DNA of 64,000 nucleotides from Sequoia sempervirens (GCA_007258455.2 VDFB02252616.1:122655394-122719393), one strand, 5' to 3'. Positions 24,797-35,990 are shown, counted from the stretch's first letter. The notes: generated by a model not told the origin, from the sequence alone. A program made the numbers and translations.

Positions 24797-27065
24797 GGGT
24801 TAGAGTGCAATTAAGATTATGATTATAATTGGGTTATGATTATGGTTATGGCTTAGTTAGGATTAGGGTTCAAATCAATTAGGATTAGAATTCAAATAAG
24901 GTTGAGGATAGATTAAGATTAGGGTTAAGGTTAGGGTTATATGAGAAAGCTTTGGGTAAAGGTTAGGGTTACGTTTCAATTAGGGCTAGAGAAAATTAGG
25001 ATAAGAGGTAGTAGTAATTTTAGGATATGATAAGAGTCCAATAGGGGTTGTGTTATAATAAGGGTTAGGGTTAGGGTTCAATTCATATTAAAAGTCAATT
25101 AGAATTTGGCTCATCATTAGAATTAAGGTTTGTATTGAAATTATAATCATGAATAGAGTTTGAGTTAAGGCTAGGGTTAGAATTAGAATTAGGGGTAGAT
25201 TTCAAGCTAAGATTAAAAGTCAATGAGAGTTATGGTTCAATTAGAATTACGGTTCAATTAGGGTTATGGTTCAATTAGAATTAGAGTTCACTTAGGGTTG
25301 TAAGTTAAATAGATCAATTAGAATTAGGCTCATCATTAGAATTAACGTTAGTATTTAAATTATAATCATTAATAGAGTTTGAATTAAGGTGGGTTCTACG
25401 ATAAATAGAGAAATTAGAATTAGGCTCATCATTAAAAGCAAGGTTAGAATTATAATAATGAATAGAGTTCACATTAAGGGTATGATTAGAAATAGAATTA
25501 GGGTTAGATTTAAGGCTAAGATTAAAATTCAATTAGGGTTATGGTTCAATTGGAATTAGGGTTATGATTAAAATATAGCAAATTAAATAGATAAATCTAT
25601 AATAATAAATGCACATCTAAAATCAATTTAAAATTATAAAATTAAATACAAAAAAAATATAATAAATTGATATTAAAAAAATAATGTGATTAAAAATTAC
25701 ATTTACACATAAGTTCATCATATGAAAAAAATATATAACATTATGATTTACTATTATGATTATTCAATTATCACTTAGTTAGGATTATGATTATAATTGG
25801 CTTATGATTATAGTTATGCCTTCCTTAGGAGTAGGGTTCAATTCAATTAGGATTAGAATTCAATTAAGATTAAGGATAGATTAACATTAGGGTTAAGGTT
25901 AGGGTTATAGGAGAAAGCTTTGGGTAAAGGTTAGGAATAGAGTTGGGGTTAGGGTTACGATACAACTAGAGTTAGGGTTAGGTTTCAATTAGGGTTAGAG
26001 ACAATTAGGATTAGGGATAGGATTAATTTTAGGATACGATAAGGGTTCATAAGGGTCAAGAGTTCTAATACAGGTTAGGCTTAGGGTTCAATTAGTATTA
26101 CAGGTAGAATTAGGCTCGTCATTAGAATTAAGGTTAGTATGAAAATTATCATCATGAATAGAGTTAGAATTAGGGTTACATTTAATGCTAAGATTAATAG
26201 AAAATTAGAGTTGTGATTCAATTAGAATTAGAGTTCAATTAGGGTTGTAAGATAAATAGATCAATTAGGGTTATAGAGAGTGTTCAATTAAGTTTAGGGT
26301 TCAATTAGGGTTAGAATACAATTAGGTTTATGGGTTAGGGTTAGAGTGCAATTAAGATTATGGTTAGAATTGGGTTATGGTTATGGTTATGGCTTAGTTA
26401 GGATTAGGGTTCAAATCAATTAGGATTAGAATTCAATTAAGATTGAGGATAGATTAAGATTAGGTTAAGGTTAGGGTTATAGGCGAAAACTTTGTGTAAA
26501 GGTTAGGGTTACGTTTCAATTAGGGTTAGAGACAATTAGGATAAGGGGTAGTATTAATTTTAGGATATGATAAGGGTTCAATAAGAGTTGTGTTCTAATA
26601 ATGGTTAGGGTTAGGGTTCAGGGTTCAATTCGTATTAAAAGTCAATTAGAATTTGGTTCATCATAAGAATTAAGGTTTGTATTGAAATTATAATCAAGAA
26701 TAGAGTTTGAGTTAAGGCTAGGGTTAGAATTAGAATTAGGGGTAGATTTCAGGCTAAGATTAAAAGTCAATGAGGGTTATGGTTCAATTAGAATTAGAGT
26801 TCACTTAGGGATGTAAGATAAATAGATCAATTAGAATTAGGCTCAACATTAGAATTAACGTTAGTATTAAAATTATAATCATTAATAGAGTTTGAATTAA
26901 CGCTACGGTTAGAATTAGAATTAGGGGCAGATTTTAGGATAAGATTAAAAGTCAATTAGGGTTATGATTAACATATAGCAACTTAAATACAATTTTTTTT
27001 AATAATAAATGCACATCTAAAATCAATTTAAAATTATAAAATAAAATACAAAAAAATATATAATA
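24797..27065 (+). repeat. Telomere-like higher-order repeat, three large units
   Basis: The whole region is built from degenerate TTAGGGTT(CAA) monomers related to the plant telomere heptamer TTTAGGG. The monomers are arranged in a larger pattern that recurs three times: unit 1 about 24797-25690, unit 2 about 25770-26335, unit 3 about 26336-27065. Landmarks shared in order include 'gtgcaattaagattatg', 'ggttatggcttagttagg', 'gaaagctttgggtaaagg', 'aggatatgataag' and 'gaattaggctcatcattag'. Units 1 and 3 also share the tail 'aatgcacatctaaaatcaat'. Open frames in it (for example the Asn/Ser-rich one at 25314-25532, minus) are repeat artefacts. Confidence 0.85.
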
Positions 27066-27131
27066 AATTTATACTACATTCAATTCTTCTGCTATAGAAA
27101 AATTCAACAAATTATCAATGTTTGAAATCTA

Positions 27132-28566
27132 TTGAATACTATTTTCCTTAAATATGATGATGATGTAGGCATGGATCCTATCAACAATCCATATAAGCAA
27201 CCAACTGCTGGAAAAAATGAACCTCAAACAAGAACCATTCCTATTGCAGCACTCAATTTGTACCAGAATAGATGGTCAATAAAGGCAAGGGTTACTAGAA
27301 AGGGTCAACTTCATCATTTTAACAATGCCAAAGGACATGGAAATGGGTTTACTTTTGACTTGGTTGATTCAGATGGTGGTGAAATCAGAGTAACATTTTT
27401 CAATGGAGTTGTAGAAAATTTTTATGATCATATTGAAATTGGAAAAGTGTATCTCATCTCAAAAGGGAGACTCCAACCTGCACAAAAAGAATTTTAACCA
27501 AATAAAAAATGAATGTGAAATCTTATTAGAAACAAATTTGATTGTTGAGTTGTGTTTGGAGGAGGATAGCTATATACCAAAATAACAATTCCATTTTACA
27601 TTGATAAGAGAAATTGAGAACATGAAAAGCAATTCTTTGGTTGATATTATTGGTTTTGTTCTCTCAATCGACACACCAAACACCATATTCAAAAAAAATG
27701 CCACACAAACTCAAAAAAGAACCGTTCAAATGAAAGACATGTCTGGTTGTATGGTGGAATTAACATTATGGGGTGATTTCTACAATAAGGAAGGTCAACA
27801 ACTCCAAGAAATGTGCAATGTAGGAACCTTCTCAATTCTTGCAATAAAGGTTGCACGAATTAGTGATTTTGGTGGGAAATTTGTGGGAACAATTACTACA
27901 ACCCAACTCCTTATAAATCCAGATCTTCCTCTCTCACACCAATTGAGATTTTGGTTTGATATAGAAGGGAAGAATGTCCATTCTCATTCTATTACAAAGG
28001 AAATATCATTTGCGATTGAAGAAAAAATGTTAAAAAGTATCTCATAAATACAATATCAAGACCTTTCCAACTCTAGCAAACCTTATTGGATAGTGATAAG
28101 AGCTACCTTGTCTTTCATTAAGGTAAACAATTTTTTTTATATAGCATGCCCCTTGAAAATTGAAGATAGGCACTGCAAAAACAAGGTAAACACTAATGAA
28201 AATGGTCAGTGGTATTGTGGAAGATGTGATAAGACTTTCCCTGAATGTGATTATAAATATATAATTCAATACAAAGTGCAAGACCATACTTCATTCACTT
28301 GGATTACAACTTTTGAAGAAGCGGCAGAAGAAATTATGGGTGTTACAGCAAAAGAATTAAACATTTTGAAGCATGAAAAACAAGATGATGTTAAATTTTC
28401 ACACATTATACAAAAGGTTCTTTTCAATAGATACATATTTAAACTTCAAGTGAAAAAAGAGACTTATAATGATGAACAAAGGATTAAATGCACAGTCATA
28501 AAAACAACAAAGTTTGATTATTCATCTAAGAGAAAAGCTTTATTAAACTCAATTGCAGAGCTATAG
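27132..28566 (+). pseudogene. RPA1: Truncated RPA1 (replication protein A 70-kDa subunit) copy
   Basis: The cellular protein is the large subunit of the nuclear single-stranded-DNA-binding RPA complex. Here three of its OB-fold domains follow one another with no intron-like break. DBD-A is at 27180-27490 (NPYKQPT, TIPIAALN, NRWSIKARVTRKG, DLVDSDGGEIRVTFFN, GKVYLISKG). DBD-B is at about 27495-28020 (VDIIGFVLSI, KDMSGCMVELTLWGDF). DBD-C is at 28050-28560, with a four-cysteine zinc ribbon (ACP, RHC, WYC, GRC) and DEQRIKCTV; it ends with the normal C-terminus. The N-terminal RPA70N domain is missing. Breaks: an extra T at about 27492-27495 causing a frameshift, TAA at 27583-27585 where Gln is expected, and TAA at 28045-28047. 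Loss of the 5' end and of introns suits a LINE-made cDNA copy. It is adjacent to the telomere-like array. Confidence 0.92.
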
Positions 28567-28585
28567 GTTTTGTAACATTCAAATG

Positions 28586-28723
28586 ATTTTCCTTTATGTT
28601 GTTTGCTTCGTCCTTTTCCTTTCTGCCAGCTGGTGTTTTCTGTTGGACTTTTGTTTCCTTTCCTTATTTTTGTAAACTCTGTGGTTTCAGGTCCCTATAA
28701 AACCTGTTTTACCCTTTATAAAA
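28586..28723 (+). mobile_element. 5'-truncated LINE 3' end with target duplication
   Basis: A T/C-rich 138-bp segment ends in 'aaacctgttttaccctttat' plus an A run, typical of the 3' UTR and tail of plant L1-type LINEs. It is flanked by perfect 12-bp copies of AACATTCAAATG at 28574-28585 and 28724-28735. It inserted a few bases after the stop codon of the RPA1 copy, so it is probably younger than that copy or arrived with it. Confidence 0.7.
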
Positions 28724-28739
28724 AACATTCAAATGCTTG

Positions 28740-29583
28740 AATGTATATAATGTTAACAATGTATTCAAACATTTGGAAAAAAAAACCAGTGGATATATCT
28801 AAGTTAGTTAATGCCATTTTATCACACAATATACTTCTTTGATGGTGTCAATACTAAATCTAGTGATTGATGAACATTCCTACTTTTAAATTTATTGTTC
28901 TTGGTTGATTGTTGTTATAGACAAGTTGGTAGGATTTCAAATTTGAATGTCTACCCTTATATATGGGAATTGAGATAAACAATGGCATAAACAATAATGA
29001 AATCAAATTGATTGCTTTCCAAATTCATATTCATGAAAATCTAAGCATTTTTTCAAGTCAATAGGTGTCTCGATAAAGTTAACTCTCTCGACGTGTTTTA
29101 CATATATTATTAATTAATATAGGTATGCTAGTATTAAAACAATGAAAAGAATAGTCAATTTATAACAGTAATCTAAAAGAATGTAAAACAAAATCTAAAT
29201 TATATATAAAATAAATATTTCAAAATATAAAATATAACTATAAATTTAATGAATAGGTTGAATGATAAGATTAGCCATAACATCTAAAAATTAAGGAAGT
29301 TATTAAAAAAAGAATAAAATTTAAATATAAATTTTTTGATTAAACTATAATCTTCTTAAAAATTAAAAATATTAATATCAATATAATTTAACTATTTTAA
29401 TTTAAAAATATTTTAAATTAATATGAAGTATGATTTGTTACAATATATATAGGATTAATAGATGAATACTAAATATGATTTGTTACAATGTAAGATTATA
29501 CAAGTGATAAGATTAATAGATAAATACTAAGTATGATTTGTTACTATGTAGGATTACCCACCATTCCATAATAATCGTTAATG
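28740..29583. other. AT-rich sequence with a short tandem repeat
   Basis: No gene. At 29425-29560 a unit containing 'taagtatgatttgttac' plus 'ggattaatagat' occurs three times with spacing of about 50-70 bases. The rest is ordinary AT-rich DNA. Confidence 0.4.
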
Positions 29584-30239
29584 AAAGTAATGGAAGCGCC
29601 AAAATCGCTTATATCGGGTGAAAATTGTGTACCAATTAGATTCAAGAGAATTGATTTTTGAAATATATTTTGTTATATGTATAATTCAGATCTATATACA
29701 TTGATAATAGATTGAAAAAAATTCAAATAGAAAAATTATTCAAGTTCTCATTGGTTAAAGTGAGAGTTATTAATAACTAGTTAAATTCTGGTGGTGCCTA
29801 TAGTTCCCTGGCAGGAACTAAAAATTATATTTATAGAAGAAAAATAAAATAAATCTACAATTTGTTTTATAATTTCACTTTTAACTTTAAATGTATGTTC
29901 ATTCATTAAGTTGTATTTTTTTTACAATCAGATTTTTATTTTAGATATTTGTTTATAAAATATAAAGATGCATTAAAAATATATTAGAAATATTTTTCTT
30001 TATATTAGATAACATTCATAACATTAAATTAACATAGAATAATTTCACAATATCACTTAACATTCATAACTTAAACCTTTTATACACAATATCAAGTTAA
30101 TTATAAAAAACACATAAAATTATTTATAAGCAACTTAATTTTTTTAACAATTTAATAAAATATAATTTAATGTAATTAAGAAAAATTAAATAAGAATTAT
30201 AGATAAATTTATGAAATATTGATTTACATATCAAGAAAA

Positions 30240-30588
30240 AATCAATTATAAATTTACTTATTATTGATAAATTTACTTACCAATCTATTTTAACCATCAA
30301 GAAAAAATTAATCATTAGTGATTGCAACATTATTGACACATCTTTTAAATTGACAAATAAACATNNNNNNNNNNNNNNNNNNNNNNNNNNNNNNNNNNNN
30401 NNNNNNNNNNNNNNNNNNNNNNNNNNNNNNNNNNNNNNNNNNNNNNNNNNNNNNNNNNNNNNNNAATGAATTATAAATTTACCTATTATTGATAAATTTA
30501 CTTACCAATCTATTTTAACCATCAAAAAAAAAAAAATCATTAGTGATTGCAACATTATTGGCACATCTTTTAAATTGACAAATAAACA
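30240..30588. repeat. Duplicate sequence on both sides of a gap
   Basis: About 120 bases ending '...cacatcttttaaattgaca...aaacat' at 30240-30364 are repeated at 30466-30588 with only a few changes. The two copies are separated exactly by the 100-N gap. Either a true tandem duplication or one locus represented twice by the scaffolder. Confidence 0.85.
30365..30464. other. Scaffold gap (100 N)
   Basis: Exactly 100 N, inside the fold-back element and flanked by near-identical sequence, so the gap size and even its reality are doubtful. Confidence 0.95.
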
Positions 30589-31069
30589 TTGAAAACACAT
30601 TTATTTTTTAGTTCCTGCCAAGGGAACTATAGGGCGTGCCTTTTCCTTAACAAGTTATTAATAACTTGATTTCCAACAAACCAGAACTCAACTTTTTTTT
30701 TTTTCGCTTTGGACAAATATTGTATGAAGAAGTAATATGCAAGATTTTTAACTTTTAAAATTTAAAAAATTAATTTTCTTCAATTTTATTGGCTACAAAA
30801 CTTTGAGTGATAAGGGCAGATTTTTCAAGAAGCATAAACTTTCTTTTTTTTTCACCTGTAATTAATCTATTTCATTATTTTGAATCTTTTTATTAGTTAT
30901 TGTGAGGGAACTATAGGCACCACCAAATATTAACTAGTTATTAATATTTCTCTTTTTAACCAATGAGATCTGAAGCATTTTTTCTATATTTCAAAATTCA
31001 ATTCTCTTCAATCTAATTGGAAGACAAATTTCACCCGATATAAGCGATTAATATGCTTCCATTACTTCC

Positions 31070-33050
31070 ATTTCGAATCTTAACTAATTTTTAGGAGTTT
31101 TATTAAACTTAGGTTGTTTATTTCCAATAATTCAATGAGGTAAACAATACTAACTATTTTGAAAATTAAATTAAACTATAACGATAAATTACTTTTTATT
31201 AAATTACACTATAAAAATAAATTACTTTTCATTAAATTACTTACTAATTACCCCTCACATTGGGTACATATCATTTATTTACTATTTTCCTTTGCATTAT
31301 TAAAATAATAATAATAATTAATAAAATTTATACTTTGAATAACAAATGCTAACTAATTAATCAATATAACATCAAAATTCAACTATTTTTAATTACCTTT
31401 AATACTAAATTGATTTGTAGTGTAAATTTAATTGAGCTAATTCTTTCAAAATATTAATACCAATTACTCAAAAAATTTACTTTTTAATATAAATTAATTA
31501 ATTATTATTTAAAAATAAATGAATACCTTGTAAATTATTTTTATATTATAATTTAAATAAATTAATACTAATCACCTCTCTTTGTGATAAATTAATTCTA
31601 AAACAACACTTATTAAACATATATTTAAACTAACAAATTTTCAATTGCTTTGAAATTTGAACTAACTCTAATTACTAAGATATGTTTTGCAAAATAAATG
31701 AATTAAGACTAGAATAATTATTTAGAATAAATACTAATTACTTTTATAAAATATAATTTATTATTTTTGAAAATCAACTTTAAAATTAACAGTAATTACT
31801 TTTAAATCAAATTGAAATTAATATTAATAAATTAATCATTTAAATCAATCACAAATTCTATCATATTTGTTTTAGAAATAATTCACCTTCTATTTACAAC
31901 TTATATTAATTACTATATATTAGTTTGTGAAATAAAAAATGTTAACTAATTAATAATTAATAAGGAAATAAATAACTTTATTATATTAATTAAATAAATA
32001 GTCTAAATTTAAAGATTTTTTTCTTCTCATTTAAATTAAAAAAAATGTTTAGTTTTAGCCAAGTTTAAATTTTCATATCCAATTTAAATGTTCATATTAA
32101 ATATTTTATATATATATAAATATATAATAAATTTAAATATTTGTAAAGACAAATATATATATTTTATATTATATTATAATTTTTTTTTAAAAATAAATAT
32201 TAATTAATAATAAAATTAAAATTTTATTAATTTTTTTAAAGTAACAAGGCCATTGGCCTCTCCATGGATTTATGCATGCTGTAAATATATATTTTAAATA
32301 TTTATATTGAATTAAAATAAATATATATATAATTATTATATTTATATATGTATTAATTACTAATATATATATTTATAACTATATAAATTAAAATTGACAT
32401 GATTCCCTTTTTTATATTAATATTTGAATAAAAATATTATCATAAAATATTAAACTTTAATTTATTGAAGTAATGAAACGTATATGATTTTAAAAATTGT
32501 AAATAAATTGATTGAGTAAAATAATTTAGAGGAAATAATATAAAGAAAAATTATTTTAATTATTAGATTATTTTTTTTATAAGAAAAACATAATTTCCTT
32601 CAAGATCTTTTCATAAGAATATGGGTTTGAGCCACATAAAATTATTTTAGAAAAAAAACTATCTTCAAAACAAATTTTAATTTTCAAAGAACATAAAAAT
32701 TAAATATATGCATTTTAATATTTGAGTCAAATATAGATTTTTAAGAAATATTTGTTTTATATTTTTTTTTAAGTGATTCCTCTACTTGTTAAGTAGGAAA
32801 GCATAACTAGCTATGCATATTCATCTCAATTCCTTTCAACCTTATAAGTTAATATTCAAGTAGATACCTACTTATCAATTAGGAAAACCTGACAAACTAT
32901 GCAGATTGTTTATAACTATGTTTACCTCAACAAACTCTTTCTATTCCTCTCAATTCCTTTCATCCACACGTGTTCATTCTAAACTATAAAAAATAAACTA
33001 CCTCATCCTCAAAATTTGTTGGCTACACAACAAGTACAATTACGTTTCTT
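31070..33050. other. Extremely AT-rich, no gene
   Basis: Almost two kilobases of A/T with ATATAT and TTAATTAA runs (densest at 32090-32400), with no frame or motif to annotate. Short direct word repeats such as 'attactttt(c/a)attaaatta' suggest decayed repeats. From about 32760 the composition becomes slightly more balanced. Confidence 0.5.
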
Positions 33051-33214
33051 AATCTGTAACATCATGTAATATTGATAAGTAGGAGGTATTTTTCCACAGC
33101 GTGTCAAATTATGATATTGCTATCAGGATTCAATCGTGTAGTTTCGAGTCAAACTCATTGACCCATGTTTCATGAGTAGTGGTTCAATAAGAACCCATCT
33201 CTCATGATATCAAA

Positions 33215-33373
33215 TGGTCCACTTAGCACTCATTGCATCTAAGTGATGCTCATAGAGGTGAAGCACTGGTCCGTCCTGGGAGGTCACCCATCCTAGTACT
33301 GCTCCAGCTCAAGCACGCTTAACCAGGGAGTTTTCTCCAAGGTTAAGCCCGCTTGGGTACATTAGTTCACATC
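33215..33373 (-). mobile_element. Cassandra-like TRIM LTR carrying 5S rRNA sequence
   Basis: On the minus strand a segment starting TGATGTGAACTAATGTACCC and ending near GTGGACCA contains a 5S rRNA-derived block. Directly after it comes TTTGATATCATGAGAG, a plausible degenerate form of the initiator-Met priming site TGGTATCAGAGC. LTRs that contain a 5S pol III promoter define Cassandra, a terminal-repeat-in-miniature element found across vascular plants. No second LTR was found below 33215, so this is probably a partial or solo LTR. The LTR limits are approximate. Confidence 0.65.
33272..33333 (-). other. 5S rRNA-derived promoter domain
   Basis: The minus strand contains GTTAAGCGTGCTTG (5S box A region), then after a short changed spacer AGTACTAGGATGGGTGACC and TCCCAGGA (intermediate element/box C region), in the order and spacing of plant 5S rRNA. 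The first 30 or so bases and the last 30 or so bases of the 5S gene are absent, so it is not a 5S gene. A further GGTTAAGCCCGCTTGGG at 33340-33357 on the + strand resembles the same box in inverted orientation. Confidence 0.85.
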
Positions 33374-33650
33374 ATGTAATATTATAATCTTATCAAAATA
33401 TTATCTTTTTACAACTCAAGCATGATCATCCTTAAATTGTTTCAAAAATTTATATCTATAGGATAACATAGTGAATTTGAGCAACTTAGTTTTCCCTAGA
33501 TTTCGAAAGCAATTATAGTAGCATTGAGCTTAGAGACCACAATGTTGTAGTATTACTAAAACAATTTTTTTCCTTTAGATGGACTTGACAGCATATGTAG
33601 AGAAGCATGGATTTTTTTTCAATGTAGTCCTAGATGAGCATGTCACAAAT

Positions 33651-33671
33651 GATGATGTGAACTAATGTACC
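33651..33671 (+). repeat. Inverted copy of the Cassandra-like LTR start
   Basis: ATGATGTGAACTAATGTACC (plus one base) on the + strand is the exact inverse of the LTR edge at 33354-33374. Only these 21 bases match. It may be the remnant of a second, oppositely oriented LTR or of a local rearrangement. Confidence 0.6.
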
Positions 33672-33673
33672 CA

Positions 33674-34029
33674 TGCCATTGTTCTCATTTGGAGTAAAAT
33701 CATTATATCATGCTTATAACTATCCTTGATTACGTCTATCAATAGATTGCCTAATCTCCATTAAGAATGTCATAATCTAAAAAATTTTGTTAGGTGAATG
33801 GCATAATCTATAAAAGGGGTTAGATATTACTATTATTAACACCTAGAGTTTTCACATGGTACACCACTATTTTAGTCAATGTAATACAAATTTAGTCAGA
33901 ACATTTATCTCTATTAATGGTGTCAGAAGTTCTATCTTAATGTTGATGACTAAAAGCAAACTGGATGTTGAAAGAGTGTTGGTTAAACTTGAATTTTTAT
34001 GGTATGTCATACTTCTATGGTTTGAATTA
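33674..34029. other. No gene seen
   Basis: AT-rich sequence between the Cassandra-like remnant and a telomere-like block. One ATG frame of 60 codons (33856-34038) has no recognisable feature. Confidence 0.3.
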
Positions 34030-34535
34030 GTATTATGATTACGGTCAAGTTCAAGTTATAGTTACGGTTTATTTAGGCTTATTTTGGTTAATCTTACAAT
34101 TGGGTTTTAACTAGAATGATAATTGAACCCTAATTTAACCCCTACAAAAAGGTTCAATTAGAGTAAGGGTTCGAGTTCAATTAGGGTTAGGGTTGGAATT
34201 CAATTAGTGTTATGATTAGAATCAAGTTCAAGTTACAATTAGGGTTCAATTAGGCTTATTTTAGTTCAGTTTACAATTAAGGTTTAATTAGAGTTAGGTT
34301 TATGGTTCAATTAGGGTTAAGGTTAGGGTTCATTTAGATTAAGGTTCAAGTAGGTTCAATTAGGATTTAATTAGGGTTATGATTATTGTTTAAATAGGAT
34401 AGGGTTAATGTTAAGTTCGGATTAAAATTATTAATCTAGAATAAAACTTGAAGCTAAGGTTAGAGCTATGGTAAGTGGTAGAGTTAGGCTTAAATTAGGG
34501 TTTAATAAAGGGTAAGGTACAATAAGGGTATAATA
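34030..34535 (+). repeat. Telomere-like degenerate repeat block
   Basis: Monomers of TTAGGGTTCAAT type in + orientation, mixed with 'caagttcaagtta' and 'aggcttattttggtt' words that occur twice (near 34040-34100 and 34215-34270), giving a local period of about 175 bases. Same monomer family as 24.8-27.1 kb but a different higher-order arrangement. Confidence 0.75.
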
Positions 34536-34559
34536 ATATTGGTTAATTTTTAAGTCATG

Positions 34560-34859
34560 ACCATGCTAGATGCCAATTTGGTTTAAAAGACCCCTTGTTG
34601 AAGCCCACAAGACATTTATTTCTATATACCTTAGATATTGTTCATATTTATTATCATTGTATTTGACCTCATGAGAATGCTTCAGAGTAAAGTACACCTT
34701 GCAAATCCACCTACACCAGGAAAACCATTCAATCTCTCAAAATTTTACTGTTATTCTACAATGATTATCAAATTGGATATGTCCAAAGCCTTTAATAAGT
34801 TGACTTGGCAACTTCTATACTGCATATACCTCTTGTCAACTTCAACTAGGGAGTACTAA
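34560..34859 (+). pseudogene. LINE reverse-transcriptase fragment
   Basis: The frame ending at 34859 contains TPGKPFNLSK...MIIKLDMSKAFNKLTWQLL, the diagnostic 'G.(x)IKLDxxKAFDxLxW' block of plant L1-type reverse transcriptases. An upstream frame near 34590-34620 reads FGLKDP/FKRPLVEAHK, compatible with the preceding 'NQFGFxxGR' block. It is short, shifted and lacks the catalytic FxDD part. A chance match is unlikely given the length of the block, but the element boundaries are unknown. Confidence 0.55.
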
Positions 34860-35972
34860 TTGCATAATGAATTTTCTTCTTTTTCAATTTGATTAATCAT
34901 CCCCCATAGGGTCTTCTTCATAAATTAGGGGATTAAGTTAAAGAGACCCATTATCATGTTTTTTTTCCATCAAAATGGTAGAGGCCCTTAGTGTAGAACT
35001 TATACTAGCCAGTATGTTACAAAAATTTACATGACTTCCAATTCTAGCAGCACAAGCCAGTACATAGTGTTTGCAAGATGTTACCTGACTTACAAGATAG
35101 ATGAGTTTCTAGAGGAGATGCAAATAAAGACAACTTTTCAATTTGTTTCAGTGTCCAGTGTGGAGTATCTAAAATTTATTGTTAATTATGAATATGAAAT
35201 TGAAATATATCATTGAACTAAGATTGATACTATTGTTCTGATTCATTGGCGATAATTATTGGATCTCAGTGTGAAAAATCTAGAGATTTGTGTTTGACTG
35301 CAAAGAGTTATCTCTTGTGATTTATCAACAAATTATTATTCCTATTCGTGGGCTTCTTACACAAGACAATATATTTATGCATTTCTTGTACAGTCTATTC
35401 TAATTGATCATAATAAAAAAATTCTAATTTTGAAAGTAATATAACATAGAACCAAATAGCAGTGAAAATCCCAAACAAAGATTGTCAAGTGTGTATCTCA
35501 TTTTTTTTTTATTTAATCTTTCTCTTTATGTCTACATTTTCTTGAAGTTTTTTCTGATCATCCAAATAATTTAACATTGATGGATATGTAACACGTTTAG
35601 TTCATTCATGCCCTAGTTCATCATATTTGGCAAAGAGCATGCCCATCTAGAGATGACCTTAGAATTTGGTTATGACTTATCTAGAGATAGTGATGTCGAC
35701 AAAAAATTAAATGAGACAAGAAGATTTGGAAGCTAAGGGTATACACATCAATGTCTAAGTTAAACAATTAATACCCTAGATAAACATCAGTTCACATAGT
35801 GATGAGTCTATACTACATAATTGTGATTCTAGATAGTAGGCGAGCTAAATTTGGTTCATGGTGATTGGTTTAAACCTGGTGCAATACTAATTGATCTTGG
35901 CTTAAATGCAGTAGATGTATGACACCTTCTAACTGCCTTTTTCAAAAAAAGTTTGTAAGTGAAAGATGGTTA
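34860..35972. other. No gene seen
   Basis: AT-rich sequence that may include the decayed rest of the LINE upstream. A 61-codon frame at 35031-35216 shows no motif I recognise. No tandem or inverted structure was noticed. Confidence 0.3.
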
Positions 35973-35990
35973 ATATATAGCAAATTAAAC

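Larger units (their letters stand above)
29584..31069. mobile_element. Fold-back element with long terminal inverted repeats (about 1.5 kb)
   Basis: The left arm (29584-29809) and right arm (30905-31069) are inverted copies: both contain GTAATGGAAGC, ATCGCTTATATCGGGTG, a 'caattagatt.aagagaattga' block, CTCATTGGTTAAA, TATTAATAACTAGTTAA and GGTGGTGCCTATAGTTCCCT. The left arm has about 75 extra bases. A second, diverged right-type arm lies at about 30605-30850 and pairs with the left arm through CCTATAGTTCCCTGGCAGGAACTA, so the structure is nested or built from two related elements. The interior is AT-rich, non-coding, and holds a gap. Target duplications were not resolved. Confidence 0.7.

Noticed and set aside
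25314..25532. 72-codon Asn/Ser-rich minus-strand frame
   Set aside because: It is the translation of the telomere-like monomer array; composition and periodicity follow the DNA repeat.
27132..28566. RPA1 copy as part of a Helitron
   Set aside because: No Rep/helicase, no TC...CTRR ends with a terminal hairpin seen; the sequence follows cellular RPA1 closely.
33215..33373. A genuine 5S rRNA gene
   Set aside because: Only the central promoter portion of 5S is present; both ends of the gene are missing and the context is LTR-like.
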